DNA from: Theropithecus gelada
Taxonomy: Eukaryota; Chordata; Mammalia; Primates; Cercopithecidae
NCBI RefSeq assembly: GCF_003255815.1
Contig: NC_037670.1
Span: 70,179,406 to 70,243,405 of the forward strand
Reading direction: 5' to 3'
Length of the DNA stretch: 64,000 bases
The first letter of the stretch is position 1; the number at the start of each line of letters is the position of its first letter. The translations under genes and the position numbers were made by a program. Positions 33,400-44,761 of the stretch are shown here, piece by piece. The notes under the pieces were generated by a model. It was not told the DNA's origin, did no database searches, and worked only from the letters and a program-made list of their open reading frames with translations.

Positions 33400-33888
33400 T
33401 TTTAAGTTCAGCTACTAGTAGATTCTGAGAAGATGACAGTTTACAAGATTTCACTTAGAACCACCATTGCATGGATTTAACTTTTCCAAAATGGCTTATT
33501 ACTTAGTAGGTTTGCCATTTCTATTTACAGAGATAGATTTTAATTAACACAATTCAGTCATTAAAAATCTAATCATGTGTCATGCACCCTGCTGGGCATT
33601 CTTTAGAAATGTAGGAACTCTTTTATCTCAGCATTCAATCTAACTTCTAAAATAACCAAAATGGGGGAAATAAAGCCATTGTAATATGCTCTACCATAGC
33701 CAAACAGGGAGTAGAGGGGACATAGCAAAGAGGGATTAAGAACTTTTACACATCACTTGATGCACTGAGTTAAAATTCTGAGTTATGACTATGTGAATTA
33801 TTTCTCTACTTGCATTGTATATCTCTCTATATATCTATGTGTATATTCTTTCAACATGCTAATATGCATCAACTGTCATCCATGCAGA
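33400..33888. other. No feature recognised
   Basis: Unique AT-rich sequence. Confidence 0.3.
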
Positions 33889-34025
33889 ACACTGACTGCT
33901 TCTCATACTTTAGCTTGGGGAACTTGCTAGTGATTCAGTAGTTTTTGGGTGGGGTCTGAGAATTTGCATTGTTAACAAGTTCCAGATGTTGCAGATGTTA
34001 GTCCTTGGACTATACCTTGAGTGTC
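33889..34025 (+). mobile_element. MER5A-type hAT-Charlie element
   Basis: 'gcttctcatactttagc' then 'ggaacttgctagtgattcag', 'tgggtggggtctgagaattt', 'gcattgttaacaagttccag' and 'accttgagtg', the MER5A order with a short internal deletion. The terminal CAGTGGTTCTC is decayed at both ends. Confidence 0.8.
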
Positions 34026-35528
34026 AATTATGTAGAAGCTCATTTATGCATATGTTTGCATACTATTGGATTTTTTTTTAAATGGAAGACTTCTGTAGTA
34101 CATTGAAGTCATTTTTCTATAGTTGATAAACTGATAGATTAGTTTTGTTTTCACTTCTTTATTATTAGGTGCATATTTTGATGTGGATATTTTGATGAAG
34201 TAAAAAAGTAAATTCACATGTCATTACATTTATTATGGAGATGTCTGCACTTGTACACTTAATTTGCTGAGTAGTAAGGGAAGCAAAGTTTATATTGCCT
34301 CTGCCTTGCTGAGCACTACTGGCCAGTTAATAAGACGATGCATTATTTTTGTTTCTTTGCTTTTAATAAGATGGTCAGGAGGAAAATAATGTTTTGTTTA
34401 TATATGGTAGAAAACCTAGTGCTGTGAATCAGTTTCAAGCTGCCATTAGATTCAAATGGAGCAGTCCAAATGTACTCTCAAATAACATTTGTTTATTTCA
34501 GACCTTGAGTTAAGTCATTAAACAATATGGTTAGACATTCTAAACTCTAGTAGGAACCTCTCACTTTCTTCATTCCCCTCTCCACCTCACTCTCATTTTT
34601 GTTCAACGCTATCAAGAAAGAGGGCCTGTAGTATTAATCAAGGACAACCTGGGCCCCAAGGTCACAATCAGGTCACGATGCCAGGGGAATAGACTTTCTA
34701 GAGTAGGAACAGTGAGACTGTAAATAGAACCAGACTAGGGATCATACCCTATAGTGGTGTTTCTTACACTGAAGAGGCTAGCACACCTTGGTCTTGTGAG
34801 ATTCAGTAAAACATGGTTTGAGAACAATTGCATTGTTTTTGAAATGACATCACTTAAGCAATAACTTTGAGCTAATAGATTTGTACATATAAGCAGAAAT
34901 GCAGTGATAAAATAGTGTGGCATACTTAGTTACAAAATTATCTGCAAGGAAATCTAGATTATGTTTATATTAGTTTATTTTAGATTATAGTTGACATAAA
35001 AATAAAACTAAGGGCACAATTCTTGTAGAAAACTTCCAGACATCTGATAACTTATCTACAGACCTCCAGAAGCCCAGCTTGAAAATCATGTTCTGGTGAG
35101 TCTTTGGATCACATTTTCCCTTCGGATTGATTCTGCATTTCCCTTCTCATGGGACTGTTATGACGAGAAGGCTGATTTTTCTCTCTTCTAAAAGAGGTAT
35201 GTCTGTATCTGGTCCTTTCTCCTTCAACTTTAGAAGGTCATTTGGAAATGGGCTCAAGGAAAACAGGAGCAGAAGACACATGCCAGCTCTGTTCCAGACT
35301 ATAGGAAGAAATATTTTTCCTTGGGTTTATCTCTTCATGCCTTTTATTGACCAACCTTGAAGGCCGTAATCAGATGACAAGCCAAGGGGGAAAGCCTAAG
35401 CAGAATGCTCCAATTATTTTTAGTTCAGGCAAAAAGAATCCCTTAGTCTTACCTGGGCTCTGAGTCTGGTCACAAAGGTAGGAGAATAGAGAGGGATTTC
35501 AGGCTAAGGATCAATTTGATATTTAAAA

Positions 35529-35567
<39 letters not shown>

Positions 35568-38452
35568 TGTGTAAAAGGTACTCTTTGGAAATTTGGCATG
35601 ATGGAATGTGCCTGCAAATCCTGGTGATGCTCATCTTGGTAAATAAAACTCAAGGACCTATCCGCAAGGGTAGTTCCCTGCCACAGAGCTAGGGCCAGAT
35701 GACTGCCCTGCCTTCTGCTCCCATTGTGGAAGTATCATAGAATAATTTTCCATTTTTCTATTTTTTAAAACTCAAACATTTAACATGTTGGTTTGCTGAC
35801 AAGCCAGCCAGGTTTCCAAGTTGTTCGTTTTATGTGAGCTGAGTTTTTAATCCATTGTGGATTGAGTGAGAGTCAGTGAACAGTTTGGGAGAACGCTCCA
35901 AGACGTGGAAATTTGGTCAGGATTATCATAGAAAACAAGAAAATCTTTGAAATACTGGGCATTGTTTCAACTTGAAACGACAACTATGAAAGAATATAAC
36001 TGCAACATTATAGCATCTCAGTCAAAAAACAGTCAATGGATATTTGAATATTTTCTCTGACATCAACTCATCTTTATATCATATTGTCTACAAACCTTAG
36101 ATTATGAGTGATTTCTTGATGTAGTTAATACAATTTTTTTACAGCGCATTTTTTTTCTTATCTATATTATATACAACTGCTCTTTGGAGTAACTTTTTTT
36201 TTTTAGAGATGTGTAGTACTCTTTTTCTGCTTGAAGAATCTCATACCTTGGAATCATGACTTGAATATTTCGATCCCATTTTCCTAATGTTGATGATATC
36301 AATGACCTTTTCTTGATTTTCAACAGGTAATAAGGTCACTTTCTGCCTTCTTTTCATCACCTCATTTCTAAATGCAGATTAAAATTTGGTCTATAACATT
36401 TGTTCCTTGAGTAATTTCCATTTACAGGGGATAGCTTTTCACTTTAGTTTTTCAATAAAATATATTTTTAAGTCGCTACAATTTCTTTGGAGTTTTTTTT
36501 TTTTATCATTGTGATCTAAATTAAAACTATGGAGTCACTCGTTGGATAGGGTAATAAATTAATACTAACCTCAGTTTGAGTAATTACCCACATATCTTTC
36601 ACAGACAGAAAGGGGATTCACCAGAAATTCTCAAGGTATTTTACAATGGAGGTTTTGAGGCACACAGTTAATGATTATGTCTTCACCAAAGTGTTTGCAA
36701 GACTGTGTACAGATGTGGACACTGGAAAATATATGTCTAATTTAATTTATGCACTTCGTACGGAAAGAAAAATTATATGTCACCTAGACCCAGGTAAAAG
36801 CTGTCAATATTAGTTATAAAGTCAGATTTTAAATTACACGTGTACACAGAATTGGCAGTTCGAATTGGTCTGCCATAAGCTACTGGGAAATGGATGAGTG
36901 CATTACAAATGTTTATGGATACAAAATTCAGAATGTTACTCTGAGCTTTGCCAGAAGTTGCAGATCTCTGGAACTTTTTGGACTAAAGTAATTTGAGAGG
37001 GGAACTTGCATCCTTCTTTAGCTAATTAAGCAGTGGGAATATCATGCTACCTCTTTCAAAATTATGCAGTTTATTACCTTTTTAGGAATCAACTGATTTT
37101 TAAATTAATGTGTAATTTATTTATTTTTCAGAGTTTAAGCAAAAGAAAAATAAGACTGCAAGCCCATGTGGGTTCTCAGGCTTACCCAACTTGTCTGCTC
37201 ACGGACGATTTTAATGCAGTCGGCTGGAATGTCATACATTCTGCCTTCCCCGCAGAAGCAGTCAAAGAACAAAATCACCGTCTCAGGAGACGAGCTTGAA
37301 TCACATCTCCCAACATCCTCCTAAAAATGTGTCCTGAGTTCTTTTTGGGTAATGGAAAGAGAAATCAGGCACAGCCTCTCACACTCCTGATTTGGGTTCT
37401 AAAACAATGAAATGAATGACGATAAAGGAGCCTCCGACACATCTCTCAGTCATAGGCACTGACCTGTCATACATCTGTTGAAGTTACACTGAAATAAACC
37501 CAGGGACTTAATATCTTTGAGGTAACAGAGAACTTCTCTTTCAGCTGTACTTAAATAAATGAATTAAGGCTTGTCAGTGTGAGTTTTAAACAGACACAAC
37601 TCCAGTTTAAACCTTTGCACTGGAAGATAGATGGATATCCAGTGTCATAGGTTCAGAAAGGAGTAGTCATTGGTTGTAAGAGCCAATGAGATAGAAAAAA
37701 TGATAAAGGAGCTCCAGGGGACATCCACTGATTGGCCTCCCCTTTCAAACTCTTTCCCTCAGTGTGACCTGGAGACTCATCCACAGGCGGGTCTCCTGGC
37801 GCAGTTCCTGCCCTTTCTCCTCTCTTCCATCGTGACAGCCTTTGCCAACTGTTCTAGAAAACTCTCCATCCCAGTTGCTGTTTTTTAGACACCCGTACTA
37901 ACGTCCATATCATTTTGTATTTTACCCCCAATGGGTATGAAGAGTTCTAATTCTGCATAAGCAAAATGACAAAATGGAATCTTCACTGGGGAAAAGAAGT
38001 TTCGCATCAGAAATACCACATGCCATAGGGAGACCCTTCTCTAGGGTGTTGAGGACCTGGTCTGGCTAGCCTCATTGAATTAAGATTCCCATTCAACAGA
38101 ATCTTGAACCCAACAGTCAGGTAGACACCACTCAATGGAGGTATTGATATATAAAAATATCTCGAGGAATTATTTAAATCATGACTTTATGAAAAAGAAT
38201 ATATAAGTTATTTGATTAGAACACACTATGGAATTCAAACTGGTATGTTTCATGATGGAGGCCCATAAATATATAAACAGCTGTCTCATATGACAATCAC
38301 AGATTCTCTTCATGAAGAAAAGTCCTGATACATTTAAGAAGTTCAGGTAGATATAACTCCCACACCTCTCACAAAACACACAAAATGTTGACTGATAAAG
38401 TCTGGCCAGGAAGGTGAAAAGAGAGGAAATTTAAAAAGTAGTCAGCTTTTTA
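34026..38452. other. Long repeat-poor AT-rich stretch
   Basis: More than 4 kb with no named interspersed repeat that I can see. It holds a (GT)15 microsatellite, a possible exon-like block near 37132 described separately, and short chance frames (for example 35127-35360 and 37670-37888). If any part of this window is constrained non-coding DNA, this is a reasonable place to look. Confidence 0.35.
35531..35572. repeat. (GT)15 microsatellite with imperfect end
   Basis: Uninterrupted GT from 35531 to 35560, followed by atgtgcgtgtgt. Length and purity make length polymorphism likely. Confidence 0.95.
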
Positions 38453-38736
38453 GGCTGGGTGCAGTGGCTCACAGCTGTAATCCCAGCACTTTGGGAGGCT
38501 GTGGCAAGAGGATTGTGTGAGGCCAAGAGTTTGAGACCAGCCTGGACAGCATAGTGAGACCCTGTCTCTCCAAAGAAATTATTGAAAAAATCAGTTGGAC
38601 ACGATGGCGCATGTCTGGAGTCCCACCTGCTTGGGAGGGCAAGGTAGGAGGATTGCTTGAGCCCAGGAGGTCGAGGCTTCAGTGAGCAATACCCTTCAGC
38701 CTGGATAAAAGAGCAAGACACTGTCTGAAAAAGAAA
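38453..38736 (+). mobile_element. AluJ SINE
   Basis: Diverged sense Alu ('ggctgggtgcagtggctcac', then 'ggattgtgtgaggccaagag', 'ggattgcttgagcccaggag') with J-type wording, and a short internal deletion in the right arm where the 'gagatcgcgccactgcactc' segment should be. An aged duplication of about 17 bases (aaaaagtagtcagctttt / aaaaagtagtcaattttt) flanks it. The 131-codon reverse frame at 38431-38826 is an antisense Alu frame. Confidence 0.92.
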
Positions 38737-40639
38737 AAAGTAGTCAATTTTTAAAAGGAGGGGATGAACAACTAGGCCTATTGAAAAGTCATGTAAAATG
38801 AGCACCAAAAAGTAACACTTGAACATGAAAAATATTCCCTGAAAGGCTCATCCCATTCTGGGTCACCTCTGAAGCCTGGAGTTACCTCTGATGGGATTTG
38901 TTGGTCCCTGGCCTTACGGCCAGCACTGAGGCCTCCAGTCTCTCAGCACCACCAGGCAGCTCTCTCAGTGCCAGCCTGGCGACAGCTGCTTGAAAACAAA
39001 GACACTCAGACACTCTGTCACCCAAGCTTACGCACCTAAGATCCACGGACCTGCTGCTCTGTGTCGTTCCTGTGCTCTGAGAACCTCCCCTCCCTGCAGC
39101 CTGGCCGGGATGGCATGGCTTTTCCAGCTGCATGGCTGTCTTGATCCGTGGACAGATCTCTGTGCTGCTCTCTGTGCCAATTTGGAGGCAGCCGTGGCCA
39201 GGATTTTTCTCGTGGCTGCTCTACTGGTTGTGATTCTTGTCTGTACATCCCTGCCAGGGATAAGCATTCCATGAGGTTCTCCTTGACTTGGTAAGAAACA
39301 GTATAATAATGAGCAGGAACGAGCTGTTCTGGCTTCTGCAGAACTTCCACAGCCAGGTGTCTTTCACAAGGTAATGTGATGTGTCCTTGTGCCTGCTGCC
39401 GTGGAGAGGGAAGGAAGGCTGGGAGCTTCTTGCTTGCATGACCCAGCCCTGCCTGGCCGGGGCCATTCGAACATCCTACATGGGCATCGTAGAGGCTGCG
39501 AAACAACCAGGACCTTCACCATTTCCATGTGGTCATTCCTTGCAGCATTTATCAACTGTCAAAATTTCAAGAATCTGCACTGAGCTACAAGAAACAGACC
39601 TGCATTAAGCAAGTCTGCAGCAAGGAGCCGAGTGTAAGTTGCTTATTTGGGAGGTGACCCCAGGAAACATTGTTGCATGATCCCACTGGAAAAGTGTAGG
39701 AGCCAGAGTAGATCATGTGATTCAGACTTAGCCCACCTGGTGGGGAGAGCAACACCACCTCACCTCCTCTCCCTCATTGCTGGAGAGCTGCTGGATAGGG
39801 GCAGGTTGCCCCTCTAGCACTTGCAGCCTGGTTTTTGGGCAGGCAAAGTGAGCTCTGGCAGGTGGAGGAAGTACTTAGGTAATAACAGGCAGATACTAGC
39901 AATGGGAAGTCAGGTAAGGGGGCACTGGCAGCCTCTGTAAGTCCTCTGAGCTCTCCTTCCCCTGACCTCCACACACTGTAGTCTTCAGAGAGCCTTGCTT
40001 CCATAACAGAACAGGACTGGGCTCATTTTGGGCCCACTCAGAGCTGGGAACCTGGGAGGGTTAGGCACTGAGGAATGGGCTGCTGCTGGCCCCTTACAGC
40101 CCTGTGTGGTGTGGGCTGTGTTCATTGCACGTGGCCCAGGCTGCTCAGCACAATAGCTTTTTCAACACATTGTCAGGAGTGCCCTACAACCAAACCCATG
40201 TTCCTGAAGCTGAAGTCAGCCTCAGCTCCTTCCTTAGCATAGCTTTCTAGATTGGGGAACATTGTTGATATTTCTGTAAGTCTCCGACAACAGGCCCCAC
40301 TGACTACACTGGAAGTGCCCATTAGGCTGTGGCCAGGACTGATCTATTGGTCAGCTCACATGTGCTGCATGTGGGTTTGAGCTTCGTTCAGCAGATTCCC
40401 AACACAAGGAGGTCATGCCCACTGAAGGAGTAGTAGTGCATGTAGTTGAGGCTGCACTTAAAAGAGGTTCAGAGTGGTGGCTGGTTTCCAGTTTCCAGCT
40501 CCCAATGCTGCTGTGCTTGTAGGACTGTGACACAAAGATGGCGCTCAAAGTCTTAGGCTGAGGGTGTGGTCTCCAGGAAATAAGGAGAACCATGCTTCTT
40601 TTATTTCAGCCTCTGTAGCCTCCAGACAAAGCGTCGTTG
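38737..40639. other. GC-richer unassigned block
   Basis: Base composition is clearly higher in G+C than the AT-rich 34-38 kb stretch before it, with several CpGs around 38900-39500. Overlapping frames of 60-156 codons on both strands (longest minus 39036-39506) fall here because stops are rarer. I recognise no repeat family and no domain, apart from one short ankyrin-like phrase discussed in the findings. It could be an old ERV or LTR interior, a decayed pseudogene or unique DNA. Confidence 0.35.
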
Positions 40640-40800
40640 TTTTTTAATTAATCAATCAATCAGCCAAGTAACAAATGTTAATTAGGCAGCCCCTTTGCCA
40701 AGCAAAGTGGCAGATGCTGAAGGAAATGCACAGATGTTGGAAAGGGTTCTTGCCTTTGGCAAATTTGCAGTCTAGATGAAGAGACAAAATTTATAATGTG
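40640..40800 (-). mobile_element. L2 LINE 3' end, antisense
   Basis: 'ggcagatgctgaaggaaatg', 'cttgcctttggcaaatttgc' and 'agtctagatgaagagac' match the reversed L2 3' segment ('ggcactgtgctagg', 'ccctcaaggagcttacagtctag'). Diverged. Confidence 0.55.
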
Positions 40801-41274
40801 TGACTCGAAGGTAGTGTGACTTAATTTTTAAAACAAACATGCCAGAATTTTTACATGGCTAAGTCTCCCTCATATGTTCCTACATTAAATATTATCATTT
40901 CCAGTTATGTAATGTTTATATTATAGTTACGCAGCTTTGCACTGTGACATGTTTGTGGTAAGTACAGTGGACAGCAGAAATGTAAAAATGAGATTTTTTT
41001 TTTCCCAGCCACCACACAACCAGAGGGTACCTCCTTGATCGCTACACAGAGGCAACATTTTAATTGCATGTACATAGAGTCTAAAGACAAGGTTAGGCAA
41101 AATGCTCACGGTGCTAAACTAGAAACAGAGCACGGAGGCAAATTTATTTCACCATTATTGGATACTATATCTTGATCTTGTATACAACAGAGGATTTTAT
41201 TCTTCCAAAAGCCTAATTTATGAGGATTCTTTCTGTATACAGAGGGGAGCTGACTTCTAGAGACACAGAGTACT
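40801..41274. other. No feature recognised
   Basis: AT-rich unique sequence with a T run near 40995. Confidence 0.3.
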
Positions 41275-41480
41275 CATATGAGCTAAGTAATGTGTATATA
41301 TTTTCTTTGAGCCTCACATGACTCTATTGGGTAAACTTTACTCTCCTCCCCTTTCCAGATGAGGAGACTGTGGCTCCAAGAGCTTAGGAAGTTGCCCAAC
41401 ATCGCACATCCAGAAGTCAAGGCAGGTTTGAATGCTGGTCGCTGGGACTCCACGGTCCCATGATCTACTGCCTTCACCTA
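41275..41480 (-). mobile_element. MIR SINE
   Basis: Antisense MIR: 'tttgagcctcacatgactct', 'gggtaaactttactctcctc', 'cagatgaggagactgtggct', 'ggaagttgcccaacatcgca' and 'ggcaggtttgaatgctggtc', complete in order over about 200 bases. Confidence 0.85.
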
Positions 41481-42677
41481 GTGAGATGTCTCCAGTCAGC
41501 CAGGGCTGCCATTCATATAGTCCTCTCTCTTATTTACTTGAGAAGGAGAACCATGTCAAAAGCCTCATCAGGATTTTGCTCCCAGGAGAATCACAGAGGA
41601 TGCCTGGCTGGGGCTGGGTTGGGGCCCTGGTGGGGACTGCCATCATACTTGCTCTCTCTACCCAGACACGGGGACCGAAGTGACATTATCATTGGAGAGT
41701 AACAGCCAAATGTGCTATCAATGTAGATTCAAAAATCTAAATGCGATTCTTGGCATGAGAGATCGAGAGCAGGGGAAAGGATGAGAGAAGTCTAATGAAA
41801 GAGCCAGCGCTGCGTCGATTCCACTTAGGAAGAATCCAAAGAAGTTCTTTCTTGTGTCTGCATTGTCATCCACTCTCCGCCTGCTGTGCCGGCTTTCTTT
41901 TCCACTACCCCTTCCCCTCAATATGCATCTTCACTTCTTTCTCCTCTTTTGTTCAGTTTAGCAGGAAAGATCTTTGGAGCAGAAGGAATGGGCGCCTTTA
42001 GCAAGCTCAGATATCAAATAATTTTTCACCTCCCTGTAATTGAAATCACAAGATCAGGATTTTCTTCCCTCCGGCCGGCTTCTCTCTTGTTCTCCAGGAT
42101 CACAGGTGGAGCCGGGCGAGGGTGCTATTGACTTCCCCACTGCTTGTCATGTGGCGGACGGATGCACCATCCAGGAAGGGATCTGACTCTCAGATGAATT
42201 CTTTTATCCTCAAAGGGGCTTCCTGCAAAGGAAACCATTAGTGTTTTGCTATTGGGTTTCTACTCCCCATGGTGTCTAAGAAACCATTCATTTAATTTTG
42301 TGACATTTTGAGTGGATTTGGAGAGCTAAGCCCATTTGAAAAGGCCTGTTCCTGTCGAGGAGTACAGAAGGAATGCAAATAGAATCCAAATGGCCAAACC
42401 ACCAGCAGCTGATTGTGGTCAGCCTGGCCCTGGGGGATTTCTGCACCTCTCTTCTGCCTTCCAAACATACATCCCGGGCTCCTAGGTCCATTTAGCAAGA
42501 CCGAACCCAGCCCCTTGCTTGTCATGCCAGGGTGGACTCCAGAACACAATAAAAACCGGCTTGAAGTTCGGCAGCAGAGACACTGTAAAAAATTAAGTCT
42601 CATGTTGTAAAGAGAGCCATACTATACATATGTTCCTTCCTAAGCCCTTTCTGGTGGATGGAGGGAAGGAAGGTGTC
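41481..42677. other. Unique block with a CpG cluster
   Basis: No repeat recognised. About twelve CpGs fall between 41806 and 42162, including agcgctgcgtcg, ccggccggc and ggcggacgga, a density uncommon for repeat-free intergenic primate DNA outside islands, though still below a classical CpG island. No promoter motif pair or reading frame of note. Confidence 0.4.
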
Positions 42678-42885
42678 AAGGTGGTTGGCAGCAAGTGCTC
42701 TGAGGTCTGGCAAGCCTGGCTGGAGGGTCAGCTCTTTCCTGCCCTGGCTGTGTGACTTGGGCAAGGTCACAGCCACGCTGTTGAAAACTGCAGGGGGCAC
42801 CTGCCCAGAGGGGTTATACTGAGGCCACAGATGAGACAGCTTATTAACATGTTTAGCACAGTGCTGGTACATAGTAAAACCACAG
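42678..42885 (+). mobile_element. MIR SINE
   Basis: Sense MIR: 'aagtgctctgaggtctggca', 'tggctgtgtgacttgggcaa', 'actgaggccacagatgagac' and 'ttagcacagtgctggtacat'. The central half is rearranged but the 3' end is clear. Confidence 0.75.
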
Positions 42886-42982
42886 TCCATGTTAGGTGTC
42901 CCTGATACTGTTTCCCAGATTGCTCTTACTTTTTTGCTAGTTGTTGACAATAATTTGTCTCATGTCCCTTCTTTTCCTAGAC

Positions 42983-43291
42983 CAGCACTGTCCGAAAAGC
43001 AAGCCACATATGTAATTGTAAGTTCTCTAATAGCCACGTTAAAAAGTAAGAAGGAACAGGTAAAATTAATTTTAATAATATACTTAAAGTTCCCAAAGAA
43101 AAATATTATCATTTCAGTATGTAATCCATATAAAAATTATTAATGAGATGCTTTACTTTCTTTTTATTTTCTTCCTAGGCCTTTGTGATCAGCATGTACT
43201 TCCACACACAAAGCATCTTGATTCAGATGAGCTGTATTTTGACTCCTTAGTACCCACAGGAAGCTAGTGGTTCTGCTATTGGACAGCACTG
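42983..43291 (+). mobile_element. hAT-Charlie (MER1-group) MITE, full length
   Basis: Runs from CAGCACTGTCC to GGACAGCACTG, an imperfect 11-bp terminal inverted repeat. The interior ('aagccacatatgtaattgta', 'ctaatagccacgttaaaaag', 'atattatcatttcagtatgt', 'aaattattaatgagatgctt') is a well-kept member of the same family as 3010-3353. Flanking octamers tcctagac (42975-42982) and acctgggc (43292-43299) agree at five of eight positions, consistent with an aged 8-bp hAT duplication. No coding sequence. Confidence 0.85.
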
Positions 43292-43727
43292 ACCTGGGCT
43301 TTGGAGCCAATAGCACAGGAAATATATCTCCCTTGACAATTATAAAAAAGGAAAATCTCATGCAAAACCACTAAAGACAATGCTTTCATGATTTCACTTT
43401 TTATTACAGTTTTTGTTTCTTTCTGAGTCAGTCTTTTCCTAGATATTAGTCTATTCCACTGAGATTTTCAAATTACGTATTTAATATTTGACAAATTATT
43501 CTTTTTTGATCTAAAAACTCTTATGCTTGTGGTTATGTCCTATTTTCCATTCCTAATTTCATGAGACTAAAAGATGTAATGGCTATACACCTTAACTATA
43601 TGTTACTGAAGGTAATATACACAAGTCTCTTTTGGGGCCACTAATTATGAATTTCTATTTTAACACAGCCTGGAAATTGTCCTTTGTGTTTGGAACCACA
43701 ATGCTATAGTAGGTAGCTAGTCAGGCA
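43292..43727. other. No feature recognised
   Basis: AT-rich unique sequence between the hAT element and the HERV-E-like LTR. Confidence 0.3.
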
Positions 43728-44072
43728 TGAACGGGGCAGGAGAGGGTTCCCCACCGCCTCACCACCCCCACCAGGAGTGTTGGGTGACCATCAGGTGATG
43801 GTCAGGTGGTTGTTAACTGTCTCGCTAAAGTAATAAGTGGTCACAGCTGGCTCCAGGGAAAGGCAGTCTCCTAATAGATAGAAAACACCTGAAACTGGTG
43901 ATCAGCAGCTTCCTGATAAGATCTCAGGAGTTGGAAGAAGTAACGCAAGACTCCAGAAGTATGCCAACACATAAAACCCCAAGTCAAGAAGTCGAAATGC
44001 GCACTTGTCTTTCAAGTCACTGGGTTGGCCCTCTTCCAAGTCTATTTTTCTTTCTTTCATTGCTCTAAAGCT

Positions 44073-44074
44073 TT

Positions 44075-44138
<64 letters not shown>

Positions 44139-44143
44139 TTTTT
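44073..44143. repeat. (TTTC)16 microsatellite
   Basis: Sixteen uninterrupted TTTC units at 44073-44136 followed by T7. This is the complement of the expanded poly(A) tail of the adjoining antisense Alu. Long and pure, so probably polymorphic and prone to assembly error. Confidence 0.96.
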
Positions 44144-44425
44144 GAGATGGAATCTCTCTCTGTCTCCCAGGTTGGAGTGTGGTGGCATGATCTTGGCTCA
44201 CTGCAACCTTCGCCTCCTGGGTTCAAGCAATTCTCCTGCCTCAGCCTCCTGAGAAGCTGGGACTACAGGTGTGCACCCCCATGCCTGGCTAATTTTTGTA
44301 TTTTTAGTAGAGATGAGGTTTCACCATGTTGCCCAGGCTGGTCTCAAACTCCTGAGCTCAGGCAATCCGCCTGCCTCAGCCTCCCAAAGTGCTAGGATTA
44401 CAGGTGTGTGCCAGTGCGCCTGGCC
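44144..44425 (-). mobile_element. AluS SINE, antisense, inside the LTR
   Basis: Complete reverse Alu from 'gagatggaatctctctctgt' to 'ccagtgcgcctggcc'. The flanks tctaaagctttt (44064 on) and tctaagttttt (44426 on) are the decayed target-site duplication within the host LTR. Confidence 0.95.
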
Positions 44426-44590
44426 TCTAAGTTTTTTTTTTTTTTAAATAAACTTTCACTCCTTCTCTAAAATGTGCCATGGTCTCTCCTTCTACCTTAT
44501 GCTCCTCAGACGAATTCTTTCTTCTGAGGAGGCAAGAATTGAAGTTGCCCCACAGACCTGTAGGCATACGGATATTCTCCACGGGTAATG

Positions 44591-44761
44591 GGAAGGTCAT
44601 TGAAGACACTGGTGACAGCAGATCCGGAGGCAGAGCAGAAAGAGAAGCCACAGGACAGTGGGTTGAAGAAAGCAAGGAAACCAAGAATGTGGAACTATAG
44701 ACTACTCTGAAAAGAGGCCCCAAAGAGAAGAAATGTTTGGGTAGGTAGAGGCAAGAGGCAG
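44591..44761. other. Short unassigned gap between two LTRs
   Basis: Purine-rich, no family recognised. Confidence 0.3.

Larger units (their letters stand above)
43728..44590 (+). mobile_element. ERV1 solo LTR, HERV-E/LTR2-like, carrying an Alu
   Basis: LTR wording: 'ccaccaggagtgttgggtga', 'gtcacagctggctccaggga', 'ctgataagatctcaggagtt', 'acataaaaccccaagtcaag', then after the Alu 'aaataaactttcactccttc', 'ccatggtctctccttctacc' and 'gaattctttcttctgaggag'. A TATA-like cataaaac is at 43970 and an AATAAA signal at 44447-44452, the expected U3 and R positions. The Alu and its TTTC tract (44072-44425) sit between 'ctctaaagc' and 'ctaag', interrupting the LTR just before the AATAAA. Possible 4-bp flanks ggca/ggaa. 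No gag, pol or env adjoins. Family is tentative. Confidence 0.75.

Noticed and set aside
38431..38826. 131-codon minus-strand frame
   Set aside because: It is the familiar antisense translation of an Alu element.
39036..39506. 156-codon minus-strand frame in the GC-rich block
   Set aside because: Overlapped by equally long frames on the other strand and in other phases, which shows that stop codons are simply rare here.
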